Source: Thalassotalea fonticola
Lineage (GTDB): Bacteria > Pseudomonadota > Gammaproteobacteria > Enterobacterales > Alteromonadaceae
NCBI RefSeq assembly: GCF_032911225.1
Contig: NZ_CP136600.1
Coordinates: forward strand, 3,782,001-3,846,000
DNA length: 64,000 nt
Direction: 5' to 3'
Part shown: positions 61,370-64,000 of the stretch, piece after piece
Layout of the letters: the number at the start of each line of letters is the position of its first letter
Position numbering within the stretch: the first letter of the stretch is position 1
Translations under genes and position numbers: made by a program
Notes under the pieces: model-generated
Databases searched by the model: none
Told to the model about the DNA's origin: nothing
The model's input: only the letters and a program-made list of their open reading frames with translations

Positions 61370-62000
61370 TTTTTTGTTGGTAAATTTTTTCAAAATCACT
61401 GAGCATTATTTCTGAATCAATGCTTGGTATGGCCATAGGATCGGTTTGTACCGGTTTGAATATCGCTTGGATTTGGCCGTGTGGGTTCGTTAACACAATG
61501 GATGCACTGTGATTGACTAAATAATATTCATCACTGGTATCTTCAACAATGCCGTACATTAGGCCTAAACTGCGGGCAAAGGGAAATAACACTTCATGGC
61601 CGGCACGAAGGGCAAAAAATTCTTCATTGAAATAGCGTATATAACTGTTCAGTTTTACTTGAGTATCACGCTTAGGATCAGCTGTAACTAACGCAACTTG
61701 AACATTATTAGCGGTAATTTCTTTAAGTTGTGGATAAATATAATTCAACTCTTGTAATGTTACCGGGCACACATCGGGGCATGATGTATAACCAAAAAAG
61801 AACAACGTCCATTTTCCTTTTAGTTGCTCGTTAGTAAATGCGTTGCCATGATGATCAGTAAGCTCAAAGCCTGGGATAGTACGAGGCTGTTGATACATTA
61901 AAGCATGCTCAGGCTGTTGGTTATTAAAATGGTGTTGGTATACAAATGCACCTATGGCTGTTGAAGCAACAGCCAAGATCAGTATTAATAGCTTATTCAT
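61362..62000 (-). CDS. SCO1/SenC-family cytochrome oxidase copper chaperone
   Basis: A 212-residue membrane-anchored thioredoxin-fold protein. One N-terminal helix (LLILILAVASTAIGAFVY) is followed by the copper motif FGYTSCPDVCP (CxxxC) and the later His in LVNHSASIVLTN. SCO proteins deliver copper to the Cu-A site of cytochrome c oxidase. It lies 18 bases after cyoE in the ctaA-cyoE-SCO operon. Its stop codon lies in a 29-base repeat, so the last residues (QQKNK) may be recent. Confidence 0.93.
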   Translation of the reverse strand: MNKLLILILAVASTAIGAFVYQHHFNNQQPEHALMYQQPRTIPGFELTDHHGNAFTNEQLKGKWTLFFFGYTSCPDVCPVTLQELNYIYPQLKEITANNVQVALVTADPKRDTQVKLNSYIRYFNEEFFALRAGHEVLFPFARSLGLMYGIVEDTSDEYYLVNHSASIVLTNPHGQIQAIFKPVQTDPMAIPSIDSEIMLSDFEKIYQQKNK

Positions 62001-62017
62001 AGTGTGTGAAAGTATCC

Positions 62018-62932
62018 CTAACCGGCCGGCAAAATGTAATGGTCTGCTAACAGCACAACAAACAGCACCATTAAATGCACAATAGAAAAACGGAAAGTTT
62101 TCATTGCGGTATCTTTTTCGGCATTAAACTTTAATTTCCATGCATAGGCGAAAAATGTGAGGTTTAACCCACAAGCGCCAACTAGATAAATCCAGCCACT
62201 CATGCCGACTAAATAAGGCATTAAGCCAACAATAAATAATAAAATTGTATACAGCAATATTTGAGTTTTGGTAAAAGTAATTCCGTGGGTTACTGGTAGC
62301 ATTGGAATGTTCACCTTGGCATAGTCGTCGCGGCGATGAATTGCAAGTGCCCAAAAATGTGGCGGTGTCCACACAAAGACCAATAACACCAATAACAATG
62401 CATGCGGATGAACTTCATTGGTCATTGCCGTCCAACCTAACAGTGGTGGTATTGCACCAGCTAAACCACCAATGGTGATGTTTTGCGGGGTCGCTCGTTT
62501 TAAATACATAGTATAAATTACCGAGTATCCAACTAAACCAGAAAACGTCAACCAAGCGGTTAACGGGTTAACTAACGCATAGAGCATAACGAAACCAATA
62601 ATTGATAATGCACTGGCAAAGATGATTGCGTTTTTATTACTAATACGGCCATTGGGGAGTGGACGGTTATGGGTGCGCGCCATAATGGCATCAATTTTTT
62701 GATCAACAATATGGTTTATCGCAGCTGAAGCCGATGATAATAAACCTATACCTAACATTGCTGGCAAAAGAATTTGCCAAGGAATTGCTCCAGGAACAGA
62801 TAAGCTCATGCCGACTAACGCTGTTAACACCAATAAAGCGACAACTTTAGGTTTGGTTATTTCGTAATATTCGCGCCAAGAAACTGGGCTAGTATCTATC
62901 GCATCGATTGTATCTACGCTTGCTTTACTCAT
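62018..62932 (-). CDS. cyoE: Protoheme IX farnesyltransferase (heme O synthase)
   Basis: A 304-residue UbiA-superfamily prenyltransferase with about nine helices. The diphosphate/Mg motif [20 protein letters not shown] and the second motif [19 protein letters not shown] are diagnostic of CyoE/CtaB, which adds the farnesyl group to heme b. AGGAG lies six to seven bases before the ATG. It sits nine bases after ctaA, giving the heme A pathway in one operon. Confidence 0.96.
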   Translation of the reverse strand: MSKASVDTIDAIDTSPVSWREYYEITKPKVVALLVLTALVGMSLSVPGAIPWQILLPAMLGIGLLSSASAAINHIVDQKIDAIMARTHNRPLPNGRISNKNAIIFASALSIIGFVMLYALVNPLTAWLTFSGLVGYSVIYTMYLKRATPQNITIGGLAGAIPPLLGWTAMTNEVHPHALLLVLLVFVWTPPHFWALAIHRRDDYAKVNIPMLPVTHGITFTKTQILLYTILLFIVGLMPYLVGMSGWIYLVGACGLNLTFFAYAWKLKFNAEKDTAMKTFRFSIVHLMVLFVVLLADHYILPAG

Positions 62933-62940
62933 CTTGGCTC

Positions 62941-63963
62941 CTAAATTTTTCGTCTTAAGCTATAGCTTAAAGTGATCATGCTTAACATTAGCAGTGCGGC
63001 CACAACGTTGTGACTTACGGCAACTGGCAGCGGTAAAGTAAATACAATATTGCTCACGCCAAGGGCAACTTGGCAGGTTAATATAAAGCCAATAAATAGT
63101 GCGTTTTTCTTGAAAAAACTTGATTGTGCATTGCTAAACACACTAAACGCTAACCAAGCAAGGTAAAGCGTGGTAACGATCGCGCCAATGCGATGCATGG
63201 CATGAATAGTGATGCGTTCAGCGTGACTTAAAAAACCAAATTCGTAGGTTTCACGCTCCGGCGGTATTAAATCAAATGAATTGGTAAAGGTAAGTTGTTC
63301 CATCCAACCATCCTGACAAATGGGCAGCTGTGTACAAACCAGTGCCGCATAGTTACTCGACGTCCAACCGCCAAGCGCAATTTGTAGTGTTAAAATAGCG
63401 ATACCAATAAAAGCAAAAACCTGATATTTGCGTAAGTTGTAATCTTCGCTGGGGACCCGGTAAGGAGACAGACGCAGGTACAATAAATACAATAAGCATA
63501 AGGTGACAAAACCGCCCAGCAAGTGTCCCATCACTACAATAGGCATAAGCTTCATCGTTACTGTCCACATGCCAAGTGCAGCCTGAAATATCACCGTACA
63601 TACCAGAATTAACGGTAAAAATAACGGTAAACCTTTATCACGATGTTTAAATGAAAAGATGAATATTGCCGCAATCAATAACCCTAACGTGCCGGCAAAG
63701 TATCGATGGATCATTTCATTCCATGCTTTTTCTGGTTCTACGGGACGTTCTGGGAATGCAGATTCAGCTATTGCTATTTTATCAGCAGTTTCAGGTACAT
63801 CAATAAAACCATAACAGCCAGGCCAGTCAGGGCAACCTAAACCGGCATGAGTTAAACGGGTATAAGCGCCAAGGGTGATAACGACTAAGGCCAATAAAAT
63901 GGCAACAAAGACTAATTTACGGGTGTTGGCGGCTTTGTTGGGAGCTTGTATAGAATTGTGCAT
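62941..63963 (-). CDS. ctaA: Heme A synthase, CtaA/COX15 family
   Basis: A 340-residue membrane protein with eight helices. [21 protein letters not shown] is the diagnostic first block. Heme-binding histidines are visible in [32 protein letters not shown] and [11 protein letters not shown]. It oxidises the heme O methyl group to make heme A for aa3-type oxidase. Its ATG overlaps the stop of the upstream reading frame (TAATG). Confidence 0.95.
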   Translation of the reverse strand: MHNSIQAPNKAANTRKLVFVAILLALVVITLGAYTRLTHAGLGCPDWPGCYGFIDVPETADKIAIAESAFPERPVEPEKAWNEMIHRYFAGTLGLLIAAIFIFSFKHRDKGLPLFLPLILVCTVIFQAALGMWTVTMKLMPIVVMGHLLGGFVTLCLLYLLYLRLSPYRVPSEDYNLRKYQVFAFIGIAILTLQIALGGWTSSNYAALVCTQLPICQDGWMEQLTFTNSFDLIPPERETYEFGFLSHAERITIHAMHRIGAIVTTLYLAWLAFSVFSNAQSSFFKKNALFIGFILTCQVALGVSNIVFTLPLPVAVSHNVVAALLMLSMITLSYSLRRKI

Positions 63964-64000
63964 TAGCCAATCCTCGAATATTTTAATAGCTTCTTCAAGT
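63963..64000 (-). CDS. 3' end of a gene upstream of ctaA (partial)
   Basis: Reading frame ending KKLLKYSRIG with TAA overlapping the ctaA ATG. Only 11 codons are in the window. In related genomes a SURF1 or small oxidase-associated gene precedes ctaA; which one cannot be told here. Confidence 0.5.
   Translation of the reverse strand, partial: LKKLLKYSRIG

Noticed and set aside
1..64000. CRISPR array, tRNA, rRNA, intact insertion sequence or prophage
   Set aside because: No regularly spaced repeats, cloverleaf sequences, rRNA motifs, transposase or phage structural genes were seen in the window.

Overview
The window looks like chromosomal DNA of a marine, AT-rich gammaproteobacterium of the order Alteromonadales, most likely Colwelliaceae (Colwellia/Thalassotalea type). 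This rests on gene content (rpe-trpS, the bioH/comF/nfuA neighbourhood, a ctaA-cyoE-SCO oxidase-assembly operon, a TorF-type porin, a DUF4144 protein) and on low GC. It is inference from protein flavour, not a database match.

Region 1 (1-1.6 kb) holds three small hypothetical membrane proteins. Region 2 (1.6-41.3 kb) is a large catabolic block. It contains three PYROXD2/CrtI-like FAD oxidoreductases, two GcvT-like tetrahydrofolate aminomethyltransferases, three PuuB-like FAD amine oxidases, PuuA-, PuuD- and PuuR-like proteins and a class III omega-aminotransferase. It also has two paralogous TonB-dependent receptors, a sodium:solute symporter, MFS and MATE transporters, a PaaE/GbcB-type flavin/2Fe-2S reductase, a GFA-type protein, a secreted amidohydrolase, a TPR-sulfotransferase, and AraC, CadC-like, PuuR and LuxR regulators. 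The simplest reading is uptake and breakdown of polyamines or related, possibly N-methylated, amines. The outer-membrane receptors and symporter would import, FAD enzymes would oxidise C-N bonds, GcvT proteins would pass one-carbon units to folate, and the gamma-glutamyl (Puu) branch would finish the chain. PuuC, the aldehyde dehydrogenase, is not in the window.

Two regulatory layers are visible. Sites matching 13 of 15 bases of the known E. coli PuuR box lie between puuR and the second puuB. A separate palindrome, TACCCC(C/T)TAGGGGTA, occurs before the second TonB receptor and between the third puuB operon and the divergent GFA-MFS-reductase operon. A weaker copy precedes the membrane protein/MOSC operon that follows a LuxR gene. 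Two members of an unrecognised membrane protein family (20839-21723 and 36790-37641) sit inside the block.

Region 3 (41.6-64 kb) is mostly housekeeping: a thioesterase, a porin with a sigma-54 promoter and upstream NtrC-like dyads, rpe, trpS, VanZ-like and DUF4144 proteins, MscS, an OYE-type flavoprotein, bioH, comF, an M14 peptidase, nfuA, MFS and DinF-type exporters, a hemerythrin-DUF2249-polytopic membrane operon, a polysaccharide deacetylase, a GST, a YebC/YeeN protein and the cytochrome oxidase assembly genes SCO-cyoE-ctaA. A 263-bp MITE-like element lies at 58327-58589, and 29-bp inverted repeats flank the yebC-family gene. No rRNA, tRNA, CRISPR array, intact insertion sequence or prophage was seen.
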